The position numbers and the translations under genes are program-made. Positions 41,836 through 56,205 of a stretch of 64,000 nt of DNA are shown one piece after another. Source of the DNA: Lethocerus indicus (Eukaryota; Arthropoda; Insecta; Hemiptera; Belostomatidae); assembly GCA_019843655.1 (NCBI GenBank), contig JACDQD010000010.1:5005637-5069636 (forward strand), written 5' to 3'. Within the stretch, counting starts at the first letter, position 1, and every line of letters starts with the position of its first letter. The notes under the pieces are model-generated. The model saw only the letters and a program-made list of their open reading frames with translations. It searched no databases and was not told the DNA's origin.

Positions 41836-42424
41836 GACGGACGACCATTTTACTTACTGTCTTAGAAAGGTTGAACTGTGAAAGACAATAGAAAACATCT
41901 ACCCAGGTTTCCTTAGAAATACTTTACTCCCGCTAAGCTCTATTCATCTCTTCTAAAAAACTAAATAAATCGTATTTATTATATTTGTCAGACTAAGACT
42001 GATATTAATAATATCCACACCCTATTATTAACGAGTAGCTTGAAATAAACTTACAGGATTTGCCTGTGTAATTCAATAACTGAAAATTCATTACTAATTA
42101 GATCTATTTAAATTAGCGACGCTGTAAAGTTCATTGATATGAAAATTATTTTAAATTCCAAATCGCCGAATATTTCTTTGATTCAGAAAGGAAACGTCAA
42201 GTTGGAATTGTAACAGAATATAAGTTTAAGTTGGTGCAGTATAGTCATGAAGAAGTAAAGTTTGGGGACAGCTGTTAGCTTTTATGACGGTATTAGGAGA
42301 TCATTGAAATAGAAATAATCGAACGTCCAATTGGACCGATAAGGTGGTAATGAGTGAGTGAATGTGCAAATTGGAGGTGATATAAAAGCGATGGCTATCT
42401 TTGTAACGGCTTATGTTTTGCGCC

Positions 42425-42490
42425 CGCGTGCGTGCGAGCGGCCGTGTGTGCGTGAATGTGTGTGCGTGCGTGTGCGTGCGTGTCTGTGTT
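42425..42490. repeat. GTGC/GTGT-rich tract
   Basis: Imperfect repeats of TGCG and TGTG over about 65 bp. Confidence 0.85.
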
Positions 42491-42604
42491 CTCCAATTTC
42501 AGGCTTGGTCGGTCCGCATCAACTTTATCTGGCTGCGGGTGACGCAGACGGGGGGACAGCCCGTTCTAGGTAGAACGCCTGAACGGGAATTGATTGGCCC
42601 GAAG

Positions 42605-42626
42605 CTCTCTCTCTCTCTCTCTCTCT
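42605..42626. repeat. (CT)11 tract
   Basis: Pure CT run. Confidence 0.95.
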
Positions 42627-42787
42627 TTCACACTCTCATAAGTCGGAACATTACTACTTTACCGCGTTGGGAATATTCGGAATATGTAGCAGATGGGTGC
42701 TAAAAAACAGAATCAAAGTTAAGAACTGAAGAAGAGTCGAATTTCCTCAGAAATAAATTGATACAGAATGTTTAATCCTTTTGATTC

Positions 42788-42845
42788 TTGCGATCTTCTG
42801 TCTTCACTCGATTTCGTCGTCTGGTAATCAGACAGAAGATCACAA
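42788..42845. repeat. Hairpin, 15 of 16 bp stem with 26-nt loop
   Basis: GATCTTCTGTCT (42792-42803) is perfectly complementary to AGACAGAAGATC (42830-42841). Past one mismatch three more pairs form, giving 15 pairs in 16. The loop read on the minus strand contains CTGATTACCAGACGACGAAA, loosely like the ribozyme-like family, but position 8 of the core is wrong and no proper middle stem is evident. Confidence 0.75.
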
Positions 42846-43153
42846 TTTTTAATGGGAAAAAGTTGTTTAGGAACTACCGCATTGAACTCTAAACAATAAA
42901 GATGGTTTAGTAGCAGCCCCTGTTTTAATTAATTAATTGAAATATGTAAATTAAAACATAAATGACCACTTAATCTTGATCATTTCCATAATTGGACGAT
43001 TTATACAGCACATTGACCTAAATGAGAACTGGTCTGTACGAGTTAAATTTTGTATATTTATTTAATTCGGTAGAATACATAGTTTTGTGTGATTGTTTGA
43101 ACAGTATGATCGGTTCTATACTGGGACGTTAGGTACGAGTTGGCCCAGTGTAA

Positions 43154-43164
43154 GGGGGGGGGGG
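43154..43164. repeat. G11 homopolymer
   Basis: Eleven consecutive G residues in a G-rich stretch that continues with GAGG and GGAGG motifs. With those flanking G runs it could form a G-quadruplex. Confidence 0.95.
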
Positions 43165-43534
43165 TCGTGAGGTTAGGAGGGAGGAGTAGGCAGGCACACT
43201 AACTAACTGACCTTCTTTCTATTTTAGTATATAAGCTTATTTTCAGTAAACTATTCCTTTGATCGGTATACACTGCCTAATGTACACCGGGGGGTTGTTT
43301 ATACACCGACGGCCAGTCTTCTCAACACACGTACAACGGGCGGAGAAAGAAAGAGAGAGTTCCTAAATTAAAGGTTTCGTTGGTCTTTCTATCACCAGCC
43401 TTCTCACTGGTATACTTACATTGCTCATGACGGTTTCGTATAAAACGAGAGAGGTACATTAGTGATACGCTTCTTTTGTTAATTCATTAAAAGTTTAATG
43501 ATAACGCTGGCTCACTCGAAAACCTAAAGTACAG

Positions 43535-43606
43535 CTTACTAAAGGAATCCTACTGAAGATGGCGAGAAACCGGTACCTGCACCGGTCCAGATTTGGCGTG
43601 AGGAGA
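43535..43606 (+). repeat. Ribozyme-like repeat copy with internal deletion
   Basis: CTACTGAAGATGGCGAG (43550-43566) matches the core exactly. It runs straight into AAACCGGTACC, so the right arm of the middle stem (GCC) is lost. The upstream CTTACTAAAGGAATC matches the first CTACTGATGGAACA of the 61.7 kb copy. The downstream TTTGGCGTGAGG resembles the family tail. Confidence 0.6.
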
Positions 43607-46273
43607 ACAGAAATGACCAAATGACTAAATAATGTGCGACCTAGCGCATTTTCGTTTCTAAAATAAAGGCTCCTTTAGAAATTCTTTATTCAAGAGTGGT
43701 AGGGTCATCTGTGTGAGAGTTGCAAAACGTGCGGTTACATTATATATGGCTTCGGGCAGGAATTTAACTTAGTTCTTGAGTGTGGTCAGGTAGCCGAAAG
43801 GAATTCACATTATACCACGAGTATAATGTCCGCTATCATATTAGGGCACACAATCCCCAGAGAACAACCGACCGCACGTTTACACTTCAACCTAATAATC
43901 CTGCCTTAAAAGCATATTTTGACAAAAAATACACACTTAAAAAAATAAGCCCAAAAGGATAGGAAATATCGTGGAATGTATGTGTTTGGATTCGTTTTCT
44001 TTGAATGGGTGTCACTTGCGGTCGACTACTTCTGTACCTCAACTCAGATTGCATTTCATTATTGGCCTTTCTTACAGCAATCGGCCATTTCGTTCCGAAT
44101 GCGTTCATTATTTTATAGGTGGTCTCTTTTTTATGTCTATCACGTCCCTGCTTCTTTTCCCGACCGCTACTAATGTCATTTCGATTGCATCTGTCCTACT
44201 ACAATATATGACGCATTTCAATTTGTAGTTACCACACAGGCGGTAGAATTAAGAACCACCAGATTGCTGGTTTAGTATAATGGAATTTCTCCACTAGGCA
44301 TTCAGGAGTGTTTTTAAAGGGTGTTATTGTGATTTCGTAATTGTTCAAAAAAGTTGAACCAATTCATTTTACAGATGAAGATTCATTCGTAATCAGCCAC
44401 ATGAAGTTATTCGAATTTTAAAAAAATATTCGCCAGGCAGTTATAATTTATACTATTAGTATACTGGTTTATAGAAACCAAAGCGAGTTTCATCATATGG
44501 GTCATCCTAAGAGTAAATTGGCGCACTGCACAGATATTAATACTTCAAAACATCGGTAGATCCACTTTTCTGTTAAGCGATTCACGAGTCGATTTAAATA
44601 ACTGTAAGAGAGGAAACCGAAATTACACACTTACTCGACTGAATGTCTGAGTTTCGATTTCCTGTCCGAAACCAACCGCATGTGAATTACATCCGGCGAG
44701 GCTAAATTCTGTTAGTAGAAATATTATTTTTAATATTTGCAAATGAAAAAAATGAATTAAATCGTCAAATAAGCCGTTAAGTTTTCGTGTTGGATGATAC
44801 TATTTTCGAATATAAGGTTTCGTACATCGTATGTTTCGTTCATCGTACCGGAATACTCCGGTAATTCTATCTATTCCATGCTGTCTTCTTAACCCGTTTA
44901 TGTGAAATTCATACATATAAAGAATTCGCATGTGAAATCGTTCTGAAATGTCGACGAGACCTAGATAAATATATCATCGCTAAGGCGATTTTCTTGGTTC
45001 GTTCTAACATTTCGTTTAAAGCCGGTGGCCATGCGCATGTATTTTACGACAGTACTGACGGAATGTGTTACTGCCATTGGTAAGACGTTTTATGACGGAA
45101 CAGACCACTGGATTGTTTTTTATAAATTTCATCGTAATTGGCACGTAGTAGGTTTTTACATATGGCCACCCTGCAAGTCCAGTGTTCACAGTGTCAGTCT
45201 CCATTCAACATACATCGCCAGAAATAAAATAGAAATTATTTCATTTATTACCCGAGGGGGGTGGTTGCCAAGAGTTTTATTACGGTTCACAATTAAGCCG
45301 GTATACATTTAGTTCGAACTAGGGCCGTGACAATCTATACACCAATTGTTTTCACCATAACGAAACGTCTCAATGTCGTTGTTGTTCACATCATTCATGA
45401 AAATATTGCCTATGCATCAAGTAACTGTTGCGATGAACTGATTTCGACTGAACTTCATCTATCGAGCCGTCCGGTCCGATGAATAATGAACTTGGCTGAA
45501 ACAAGAGCAACATCCGCTACTGAGTCGAGGGCGAGGGAAGGTCAAGGCTGGAGTTCGTGACCTGCCCCTCTCTTCGATGCCACCGCTCCTCCGTCACAAC
45601 CCACCAATGTCCGTTTCAACGAAGCACAGGTCCATACGATTATATTTATGGTTATAACGCCGTTGGATAAATGTTAGTATGATCCATTGAAAACGCGCCC
45701 CGAGCGGGCACAAAATATCCTAGACATTATTAATAAAAGAAGTGAATTAATTGCTCCGGGACGCTGGCAAGGAACTAGCTATAGCTAATAATTTGGTCAA
45801 AAACAGGTATTACTAACTTAAGACTAACTGTTAGTACTTTCTTAAAAGTTGAATTATGCCAAAAAGTAGTTAACTCAATTTTACTAATCCCGGTCGTTTT
45901 TTGATTACAGATTTATTTTATTTCAGTGCATTATTTAATTCTTAAAGGAGTATTTCTTTAAAATATTGTCTAGCAACGTGAAGTAATTTCTGCTATTTGG
46001 TTCTGTAGGATGGACAATAATCGGTGCCATTTCCTATTCGATCGTTATTATTTCGGTTCGGTCCGGTCCCCTAATGGATGGGACGTGCCTGGTAGGGTAT
46101 ATAGGAGGGCATTCTTTAAAATGCCCCGTGGGCGCTCTACCGGGTGGGGGCAGAGGGAGGAGACAGACATCGGCGGACCTATTGGCGGGGGACTCGTATA
46201 AAATGAGAGAGGCCCCAGGGTAGACCGGGTCGTTAGGAACGGCATTGTTTCCAGGCCTGCAGTCCTTTACTCT

Positions 46274-46354
46274 TGAGAGAGAGAGAGAGAGTGAGAGGGA
46301 GGGAGAGTGAGAGTGAGGAGGAAAAAGAGAGAGTCAGAGAGAGAGAGAGAGAGA
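46274..46354. repeat. (GA)n imperfect microsatellite
   Basis: About 80 bp of GA units with GT, GGGA and AAA interruptions. In flies GA tracts bind GAGA-type factors. Whether this tract does is unknown. Confidence 0.95.
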
Positions 46355-46577
46355 ACAACTGAGAGTACTACAGAAATACTACCGCTCTCATCGCCGAGCA
46401 TCCTATACGTTGAGGCAAGTTTAAGTATGTCGGATGCCTCGAGGGTTTCCTAGACCCTTTGCTATTCCTTCAGATTTTCTAGCGCTTTAATATCCGCACT
46501 AGACATGTTCTATTCTCTGTTCTTTCTATTCTATTTGTTTGTCTCTGTTCCTCCCTTCTGTCTAGTCCATTTACATC

Positions 46578-46648
46578 ATCCGATGTCAGATCGATTGTGA
46601 GGAGAAGCCGAAATAGATCTAGCAATGTATCGAATCGGCGAGTTGAGG
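46578..46648 (+). repeat. Ribozyme-like repeat copy
   Basis: The sequence reads GTGAGGAGAAGCCGAAATAG, then ATCTAGCAATGTATCGAATC, then GGCGAGTTGAGG. The order GCCGAAA, TCTAGC, RRA-ACCRAA-type spacer and GGCGAG tail matches the other copies. The CTGANGA motif is only partly kept. Confidence 0.5.
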
Positions 46649-49439
46649 CGCCGAGTGGTGGTTGTAAGGTACGGCACAGGATTGAAGGGACAATTTCAAA
46701 AAATCACAACGTGAACCGTTCATAGATAATATTTTAATTTAAAATGTTTAATTTCATAAATATATTAATTTAATTATACATTATTAGTAAATTATTTATC
46801 ATGAAAACATGAACTGCTCAAGTTCTACTGGTGGTTCTACTACTTCTGGGTATTATCATATCATTAAATATTGTAAAAATTAAAAAAAGTATTTTATTTC
46901 AATGTCTTTGTCAGGTATCAAAACATTTATATCTTGTTCCGAGCAATACGCAGTGACATAGATGAATCCGGTAAGTGTAACTTTGCCACTTTGTTGGACC
47001 CAGTCGTACCCCCGTTCGAAATGATCTGGCAACAAAGTTAGTTTAGTCGGGTAGTCTTGTTGGGAAATCGTGCCGAGTGTCCCAATATCCAATTGCAATT
47101 CGGCCTCTCCGAGTAATTACGAAATGTGATGATCTTGAATACTTGAGCTCGAACTAATGACCCAGTCTTCCTGATTGGCGCTCCGGGGATTTAAATACTC
47201 CTCAATTTCTTCTTCTTTGGTGGGATTCCTTAGCATTACCGATGGCTTGCAAAACTCGATTTTTACGCTATTCTCAGATTTATCTTTTGTGTCTTAAGAC
47301 TGGGTAACCATTTTGGTTTACAGTACAGATAGTGAAATCTTGCAGCATTCGTTTTGCTAATAAGTTTGTTACTTCATTTAGCCTGTCAGGTTCATAAGAG
47401 TTTTTAAATAATAAAATTACTGACTTCATAAATTTTAAACTTTTAAACGAAATTAGGTTCCATTATTAATAATTTAATCGCTATTACAAGTATTTATCTC
47501 TGTTTCGTTTATGTAATAATGTATATACAAATCCTCTATGGAAAAAAATAAGTTTAATTGCATGTTTCATTTTTATGAAACCTTACTGACGTGTCTTCTG
47601 AATAACACGGGAGTAAATTTTAAGTATATCTTGCCAACGAGGCATCAACTTTCGTTGAGATTAATTGTTTAATTGTTTAATTAAATTTCTTTGGAGGTTA
47701 CAAAAAAAGTGGCGTTCTCGAGCCGAGCCAAACTAATTGGTCTTAAGACTCGGCAGCCGGAATTAATCAGCGCCTCCCCTCCCCTCTCTTTCTCATTACT
47801 TCATTTAAAATAAAAAAATGAGATGATTAAAAATAAACTTAAATTAAGTCTCCGCCTACTGTAAATTTAAAACTACTTTCCGACTATATATTATTATTTT
47901 CGCCACTGTTTAATATAAATGAACGAGTCTAGTACTATAACATTCTTATCATAATGAACCTCGTTAATATTTTGTAAGACAACATGTGTGGTATTTGTAA
48001 GTAAGGATAAAATCTCAAAAAGTGATTCAAGATTCAGTTGATATTTTTATTATATGATTTATTAAACAAAAATAAGCTTCGTCAAAACCGTAAATCGGTT
48101 TGTATCTGGTGCAAAAAATCTCGTTTCTCTGTAAATGGGTTTTCTGTGTAAACAGCTAAAGTATGTTACGTTAAATTACCGTGTCTGCTTTTATCTAACA
48201 ATAATTTTTGTTGTCGAAGCTATACGTAATTTTACTGAAAAAGAAAATATTTTGTCGGTCATAGACTCGGTTAATTTTATACTAAGGGCTAAATATTGGT
48301 ATGAATATTATAATGTATAATAAAGAACCGACTTAACATATTGATCCGATTTGGCGTAAAGAATTCGTCAAATAAAGTACCCGGCCTTGTCAGTGGGGGG
48401 GAAAAAAGCCCCTTCAGGAGGAGATTACAAGAGAAAATCCTACCGGAGCGGGCGGGGGCTTCGAGAGTCCGCGGATTAATTGTTTAATTATTTAATCGAC
48501 TTTGACAGTGTCCCCACCCACCCCCGGGTGGCTTATAAGAAAAAAAATACGCGACGGGCTTTCGCTTCCAAGTACTAATTGGCGCTAACACCCGACACCC
48601 GGAATCGGCGTAAGCCAAGTTTAATGAAAATAAGACAAAACTCAATCGCGAAAAAAAGGTTTAAGACCTCGGATTGCTTTTTTATTTTTTCAATCCCGCC
48701 CCCCTCCTCTTTCGTGTGGAGAATCGAAAATTGTTGTTTATAAGACGGGCCACCGACAAATAAACTCGGGGAGTAAACGAGCCGTATTTTTATTGACAAA
48801 TTGACAGGGTCCCCTATTATATTTATACCGGTCGATCGAACGGAATAATTATAGGGGATTATTTGAATAAATCAAATTTAAAATTGAGCTTTTTTTCTAA
48901 GAGAGAATAAATTTCGGTCAGTCGGCATTCGCCGCTGTCGGAAAGGCATTTGTGCGAAGTAATAAATCCAAATTGATTGATAAAATGAGAACAGCGTAAG
49001 ACACTATTCCCATTTTCTGGCATTCTCTCTTAACTGTTTTGTTACTTTCACAATCTTGTATACATTTCCTCCCAGATTTTTTTCCGCGTTCAACGTTGTC
49101 AGCCCTTTAGAGCTGACACGGCGCTCGAGGAACTGGCGTCGTTCATGTATGGCTGACTCGACAATCGCGGTGTTCGGCGACATATCCGGTTTTTTCCCCC
49201 AAAAGTATCGCCTGAATGTCGTTTCCCCCGAGGTAATATTCACGGATTCCGAAGCTTCAGCCGTCGGGCCAAAACGCCTGTTAGTTTCGACCAGTATCCG
49301 CCCGTGTTTCTGCACTGAATCGATATAAACTTTTCGTGTCGATCCATTTTTGTATTAATCGTAAAAATAACATGTTTTATTACTTTTTGTTCTCAATCTT
49401 TTCACACACATCCGGTTTATTTGCAAGTTAAGTCGGGTT

Positions 49440-49800
49440 TTATTTTTCGAAATAACGACGGGTAGAAGAAGTCAGTCCTCTTCGTAATGCCATCGTAACG
49501 GGATGACCCGACGAAATCGGCCCCGGGGCCCGAATAAAATATTCATTGACCGGGCGCGAATACTTTTCTTTTTAATACTTTTTTTCATTGAGGGCCGAAT
49601 TTAAGTTTCACGCGTTGCCCTTTTTTCCCCTCCGCCGGTACGGAACAAGTAGGAGAGGGCGGAGTTTCGGCGTAATGGGCGAGACGAAAGTGGATAAGTG
49701 GCGGGCCACAAAACACTCGAGAGGGAGTGAGGAAGAGAGGGAGGGAGGGAGGGAGAGAGTTAAAAAAAGGGAAGAAAAACCGAAAAGTGCGGCAGGTAAA
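49440..49800. other. GC-rich island, no gene seen
   Basis: Overlapping 113-codon (+) and 85-codon (-) frames are shaped by a purine tract. Their composition (Arg/Lys/Glu against Phe/Leu/Pro) reflects the repeat, not a protein family. Confidence 0.35.
49720..49761. repeat. GA/GGGA purine tract
   Basis: GAGAGGGAGTGAGGAAG is followed by several GGGA units. Confidence 0.85.
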
Positions 49801-50028
49801 ATGGTAAGGCGGGCGGATTTTCATGAATATAAACATGAACACGTGCTCAATGGGCCGACCTGCAAATACCTGGCCGTCTTTGCCGTTACACCCTCAGGGG
49901 GGGGGTTTCGGCACGTATTTGCCAGTTAAAAAATACCCGGACGAAATAATAAGTAAATGGGTGAAATTATCTTAGTGGGGCACTGACAATTACCATTTTA
50001 TTTCCTGCAAACCACACGTGTAATTTAC

Positions 50029-50046
50029 TATATATATATATATATA
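50029..50046. repeat. (TA)9 tract
   Basis: Short pure TA run. Confidence 0.9.
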
Positions 50047-53000
50047 CGGAATATTACATCCCAATTTCTCTGATTAAGCTGAAAATATCTGAGGCTAGAA
50101 CTATAGTTAAGCTAGAATATTGAATATAGTTAAGATGCAATCACTACAGTGATGGATTTATAGACCAGTGAAGTATGACTTCACCATGAAACAATCCGTA
50201 ACTGATAGAGGCGAGTAGAAGATATTTATCTGATCCAATATTAATCCAGAAAGAGGGAACAGGATTTTGGTCACAGTTTCAAAAGTTGTACTAGGTTGTG
50301 CCCAAATAAGTTTAATATTGTATGTGAAAAATATAATTAAAAAATTAGATACTATTTGAGTATAAAAAAAATGATACAGTAATCGATGTCCGACCAAGAG
50401 AAATTTAAAACCAGGGACTCTCGAGGCCCCACCTCCTGATCAGATATTTAATCTCGTTCAAAGTATTCTTGAGAATCAGCACTTGGTTTAAGGCTAATAA
50501 GTCCACTTGAAATTGTATAGGAACAGTTGTTGAATTGTTCAGCGGTGTTATAACGTCCAGCAGAAATAACGACCGCCTAATGGAGATCCTAGATAAACTA
50601 ACGGCTAGTAAATATCTCGAGAGCCTATCTGCACGCGTCATCGTTACTAGAGTAAAATTAGAAAGGTTGTATTTTAGTATTTATGCTTAATATATATGTA
50701 TATATCTTGTCACACTGTACACAGATTATTTATACCGACTCAGGTTCCACCCTATGGAAAGAATTCGTTCGGAGCGCAGTTTAAAGATATTTCAATTTCC
50801 CCATCGACCTGGCAGTGTGTCATGGAATGCAAAGTGTCGCAAACAAGTTTTTTGTTTATACAAAATCGATCACGGTTACGGGCCATCATCAGTACAAAAC
50901 AAGAAATAAAATGATTTATTGTTTAGATCTTCAGAGAGTTTATCGAGTGTATTTAATATTATCGGGTTAAATTTGATGCGTTGCCTACATAAGTCGTGCG
51001 GCCTTTATGTATGAATGATCGGTCGGATGAATAAAAATACTAATGCTATAATGGGAGTTGAGTAGGTAAGGAATGAAATATTCACGGCGAGGGTCAAAGG
51101 GCGACCTCCTATATCGGAATTCAATGGCTCGTTACTGTGTCGGCACCTCGAAAATATAACGAGTCTACATTTACATATTGGCGTCTGACTTGGTCCCAAG
51201 TGCTGTATTACAGAACATTGAAGATTGTCTCTTATGGATCATTTAATATAATGGATTTATTTATTATGTTCATCCACTAGGAAAAATCTGAGAGGATACA
51301 TTATATCTCTTTGAATCCTTATGACATACCGAACAATGTCTGAACTAAACAGATACGGATCTAATGACACTGTTGACAAATTAATTTGTTTTATGAATGT
51401 ACATCTGTATGTGTTATCAAGGCAAAATATCGATATTCAGTCAATACTGTTACATTCTTTATGTGTTATATACATTATTTTATCTTATTATTATGTACAT
51501 ATGGCAAAACTGAGGCTCCTTTCAATATACCAGTGTTCTTAAATATTTTTATTTTACTGAAAAATGAGATGTTCCTTCGCCGCTACAATAACTTAGCGGC
51601 TTAAAACGCTTTACTGTTTTCCTACGGAGTCCCGACTCGAGAATAATAGAATTCCTCCATTGTCGAGTCCAGGGCGCAAATGGGAGTTTCACTCTCCGTG
51701 GCGAACTCTGAAAGTCCCCCCTGAGCTAAGGCGAAGTTTTCTCCCTCCCTGAGGCCCTCTCATTTCTGTAAAAACCTCCGCCGGGACTGTAATCACTGTG
51801 ATGGATCCCGTGCGGCCAAGTTCGAACAGCTGCAAGTGACACGTGATCTTTAAGTGTGAATAAAGTTCTGCCCGAGGGGGTCCTTAATATATCTCCCATA
51901 CTTTGATATTCATTTTATTAGAATTGATGAATATGGAAACAGAATAGGTTAAATAGAATATTGTGTATGTTTCCACTCACAGACAAAATACAACAATTGG
52001 TAGAACAGCTGAGATACGAACAGAGTAGAATTCTTGAATTAAATGAACGAATTTTTTGTTATTAATGCCGTACTTATATTTCTATATGGAAAACTGTATT
52101 GTGACCCGAATACATTTGTTCCGCTTTACTAGATTTTCACTGCAACGTGTATTTCAGGCAGTTACATTGACAGATATACGATAGGCAGCCCGCTGGCGGC
52201 GAGGACAGTCACAAAAAAGCCAATTGCGACACTTTTTATTCGCGGCGTATTTTTTTCCGCTTTAGCTCGTAATTCGGGAACAGATGGGAGATTGATGGCG
52301 GCCCCGGGAACGGTACTGAATCGTATTCGATTTTGGGCACTAATCGGCGCCATTCTGTCGATAGCTCGTTAGCCGAAAACCCCTGTGCCCCTCCGCGTCC
52401 CTCCAGGCTCGGCTTCCGTCCTCAATGGACGCTCTAACGATTTCTCTAATTAAGCCCCCATCCAAGTCCGGCTGGGGCCGCCGAATATCGGATTATCGGG
52501 GAAGGATCGGCATCGAACAATATCAAATAATTATTATATACCATTAACCCTGAATTTGGTAATCACCCGCGCAATAAATGGACAGAGAGGGTCCGAGGAT
52601 TTGTGGCATAGACTTCCATTTCGACGTATTCTGACGTTCCAGATAGGACGTCGTTCATTCGGGGGGACAGTTAACAAAAAATTACTGATTTGGTCTAATG
52701 CTACTGACGAAATGCTTCTGTGGAAAGTGAAGGGTGAAGGGCCTAACCTGCCAAAACGTGGGGATTATTTTATTCTTCTCATTATAATTTTGAAATTGCC
52801 ACAATTTCATTCCCATTACTCTACAAAAAATTAATAGTTATATTAATAGTTAAAATTATTAAAAGCTATGGGCCTACATAAATCCAACATGAAGCAAAAT
52901 AAATATTTAAATATTGCCCGAGAAGTACCAATATTTTCACTCCAAGACACCATTGCTGGCCTCTATTTCAGCTCGTGCATTAGACGCGGTCAGAAATATC

Positions 53001-53384
53001 GTTAGTGTTGAGCGAAAGCTGCGGTTTTCCATTTTTTTTTCCCTTTTCCTAGATTAGCCAACAGGGTTTCAAGATTCAGCCTTCGCCGCCGAGGCTTCTG
53101 ACTAACGCGGGCCATGTCCAAAATTCTGATGAATGGATCGCCCAGTATAGGTCACTTCCACGGCGCATTATCCACACTAAATCAAATCACGACTTTTTAA
53201 TTTACGACGAGGAAACCCTTGAAAATTTGGCCGGGGACCCAAAAAAGTAGATTTCCACATCCAATTAGTCACACGAAATAAGGGGATCGCAACCTCGCTA
53301 TAATCTGACTATTTTTTTCTTTTCTAAGTTTTTATACAAATCTTCTAATTTCGATAGATTAACGGCCGAAATTTAAGATATTTC

Positions 53385-53939
53385 TCAATATAATGACGAA
53401 ATAGACCCCGGCTCTAGAAGTTGGTTGGGGACGCTCGGCCTCCTTGTGTTTTTTCGAAACGGTATTAAAAAGGAGGTAACAACGCGGGGCATCCGGTAAG
53501 AATGTGTCGAGTTATTGTGCAGCGTTCTTGGAACTGTTTGATATAAGCTGAATGCTAGACCTACTGGGAACACTGAATCGGCTCCCGCTCGCATTCTCTC
53601 CAACTCTCCGGTCGACGGGATTATTGCACGGGTTGAAAAATATCCGAGATTTTCCCGACGGCACTTCCCCGCTAATCCGCCGGGGTAGAAACGGGATGGC
53701 ATTTTCTGGATTGCCGGAGGAGAAAAAAAAACTGCCGGCGAAATACCGGTGGATTTAAATTTTGGGCCATCGAGGACCTGAAAAGCGTATCTCCCAGAAA
53801 TTCCGATCATTCGGTAACATTCCTTTTTGCGGTTTGTACGATTGAACGATAACATTATACCTACTGAAAATAGCATCATCAAATGTGATAAGTATACAAA
53901 ATTATTTTCATTACCCGTATCGGTTACTTCTTCTTCCAA
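53385..53939 (-). other. Longest open frame in the window (184 codons), probably not a gene
   Basis: It starts with ATG and has one hydrophobic stretch near residues 16-31 (LSHLMMLFSVGIMLSF). There is no domain, motif or low-complexity signature that I recognise. A 68-codon frame overlaps on the opposite strand, as expected in a GC-rich, stop-poor island. One frame of this length in 64 kb of six-frame space is not surprising. If real, it would be an antisense single-exon gene inside the intron. Confidence 0.12.
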
Positions 53940-56205
53940 ATAACTGAAACTTAAGCTGTTTCTATAATTTCGACACAGTTAACCGGTAGACTGCTATTGG
54001 CGGAGGCGAAACGCCCAGAGTGTTGAATACAGTATATTTATCGGTCTTCAAACATTTGCAATAGAATAAGGAACTGTGTTAAGTGTTAAGGATTGCTGCA
54101 CGATTATCGTTATTGCTCCTATCCGTATTTAACGCGGTCTTCATTTGACGTTTTGCAAAATCGGGCGAGGCGTCTCGACGCCAACCTTGTTCTAAATTAG
54201 AAACTGGTTGTTATCGCGGGGGGACATCGAAAGGGGGCTTCTCCCTGCCAAAAAATCAACCGGTGCCCGATTACAAAATTCACGGCTACCTCGATAACGG
54301 TCCAATTATACAATATCGGACCGCCGCCGTATCGAAATTGAAATGTCGTCATCCCCTAAGCCATTTTTAAATTGCACCTTCATTCCTCTTAGTTGGACAT
54401 CGGCAGCAAAGACTTCCGATAGTCAAGGGATACCGACAATGTGTCCAAATGAGAATCTACTATTGATCCCTTCCATAAACACTGTTAAAATATTTCATAA
54501 TATGTGTTATTTTCAGTAACTGAAATGAAACTATAGTTAAGAATAACCGGGCCAATGAACGTGAGTTATCGTAATCTATTTGAATAGAATTTTTGTATTT
54601 CTGTAATCTATAAAAATATAAAATGACGCCGTGCCTATAATATTGTATTCCATTCTGCTGTACAATTTCTCCGAGCGGAATTAACATGATAATCGCATCA
54701 GAGTAACTTTTGCAATACATTTATCTCAGTGTAGGTTTTGAAATTTTTAATCTATTGTAATCAGGAGCCGCACGGTGACAAACGAATGAAATACGGATTC
54801 AATACATAACCTGTTATTGGCGGGGACAACATTTCGCGGGTGTAGAGATTGTAGAATTGAAAATGAAGAATTAAGTAGATTTTCTATGGCGGTCGGTACA
54901 ATATTGTGAGGGGATTCGACTTTTGCCGAACATCCCATTTATCAAATCGGATATTGCCGACCCCCACTCTGCTGCCGCGCTCTCGATTATACACTACATC
55001 CATTAGTAATTACAGCGGCCCCAGGAGCAATCGGCTAATTGGTCATAGCTCTACTGTATTCTGGATAATATTCATCGAGCACACGGTTCCCTGCGGACTT
55101 TAGATTTTTCATCCTATTCTGGTTCATGAAGACAATTTATTTATCAGAACAACGTACAAGGATTATTAGAAAGCGGAGAAAGTTAGATTGTTTGTTAAGT
55201 TTGTTTGCATGAATAACTAACGTTAGCGAAAGTATCTACACAGTTTTTGTATTTCTCAGTTTGTGCAATCCTCGTGAATACTTGACCGACGATTTTGGAT
55301 ATTTGTCAATGGCAGTAGGGTTTCCGCCCGTTATTTATCAAATTTATTTCAATATTGATTATAAAATCTTATAGCAACATGACCTTATTTTTCTACTACA
55401 TCGCACGTTTATTCCTCGTACACTCCCTTGAAATAGGTTCCAAATTAGCTGTGAATGTGAATTCCATAAATACAACGACCATTTATGAATTTTACTATTT
55501 AAAAATGAGGTTTTCCTAAATTCTGTTATGAGGATCTTTTAAGATTGTACGGCTATGTTGAAATATGTTCATCAATTGGTAGATACCTTTTCATCTATCC
55601 ACTAGTGAATTACAATTGATGGTACGGAAACGGAGTGACGAAATTCAAATTCAAACGGATGTCCATTAGACCAAAACAGGGTCTCTAGCTCTCACGAGGT
55701 CCGGCCACGCGACGGCTGTCCATCAACGTGCTAGAGCCAGAGCCCGTTTGCGTCAGAGACGCCTCCGCCGCGCCCGATTCCGAATTCAGGACTGTGTTTC
55801 GGGGCGGGTAGAAAATTTTGAAAGAAAATTACCCACTGACCTTCTTCCAGCGGGCCTTTTTTCGTACGCGCTCCGAATAGTCAAGAGAGCGCGCGTAGTG
55901 CTGCCACTGTTTAGAGGCCTCAGCTCGGTTGTAGGAAACAAGGAGGGGTTTCGTCTTTAACATGCCGGACACGAGTCCGGTTGTTTATCGGTTGGGTTAC
56001 GAAATTGGGCGGCTAATCGTCTGGGATAGCTTCTTCTTCTTTCGTACTGGGGGTGTGTCCACCTCCGTTAATCATCCTAACTTCTCACAAACAGTAATTT
56101 TTGGTCCTCCACAATCGATAGATTCGTGTTGTGATAATTTGACCGATACGTCCTTAAACGTTCAGATATTGTACTTAAGTCGTCCATGGCAAATCCCTAA
56201 AAATG

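Noticed and set aside
46892..46920. Fourth ratchet point (TTTGTCAG followed by GTATCA)
   Set aside because: The pyrimidine tract is broken and the donor lacks G at position 5, so it is much weaker than the three accepted sites.
53385..53939. 184-codon minus-strand frame as a protein gene
   Set aside because: No recognisable domain, located in a stop-poor GC-rich island with an overlapping frame on the other strand. Listed only at low confidence.
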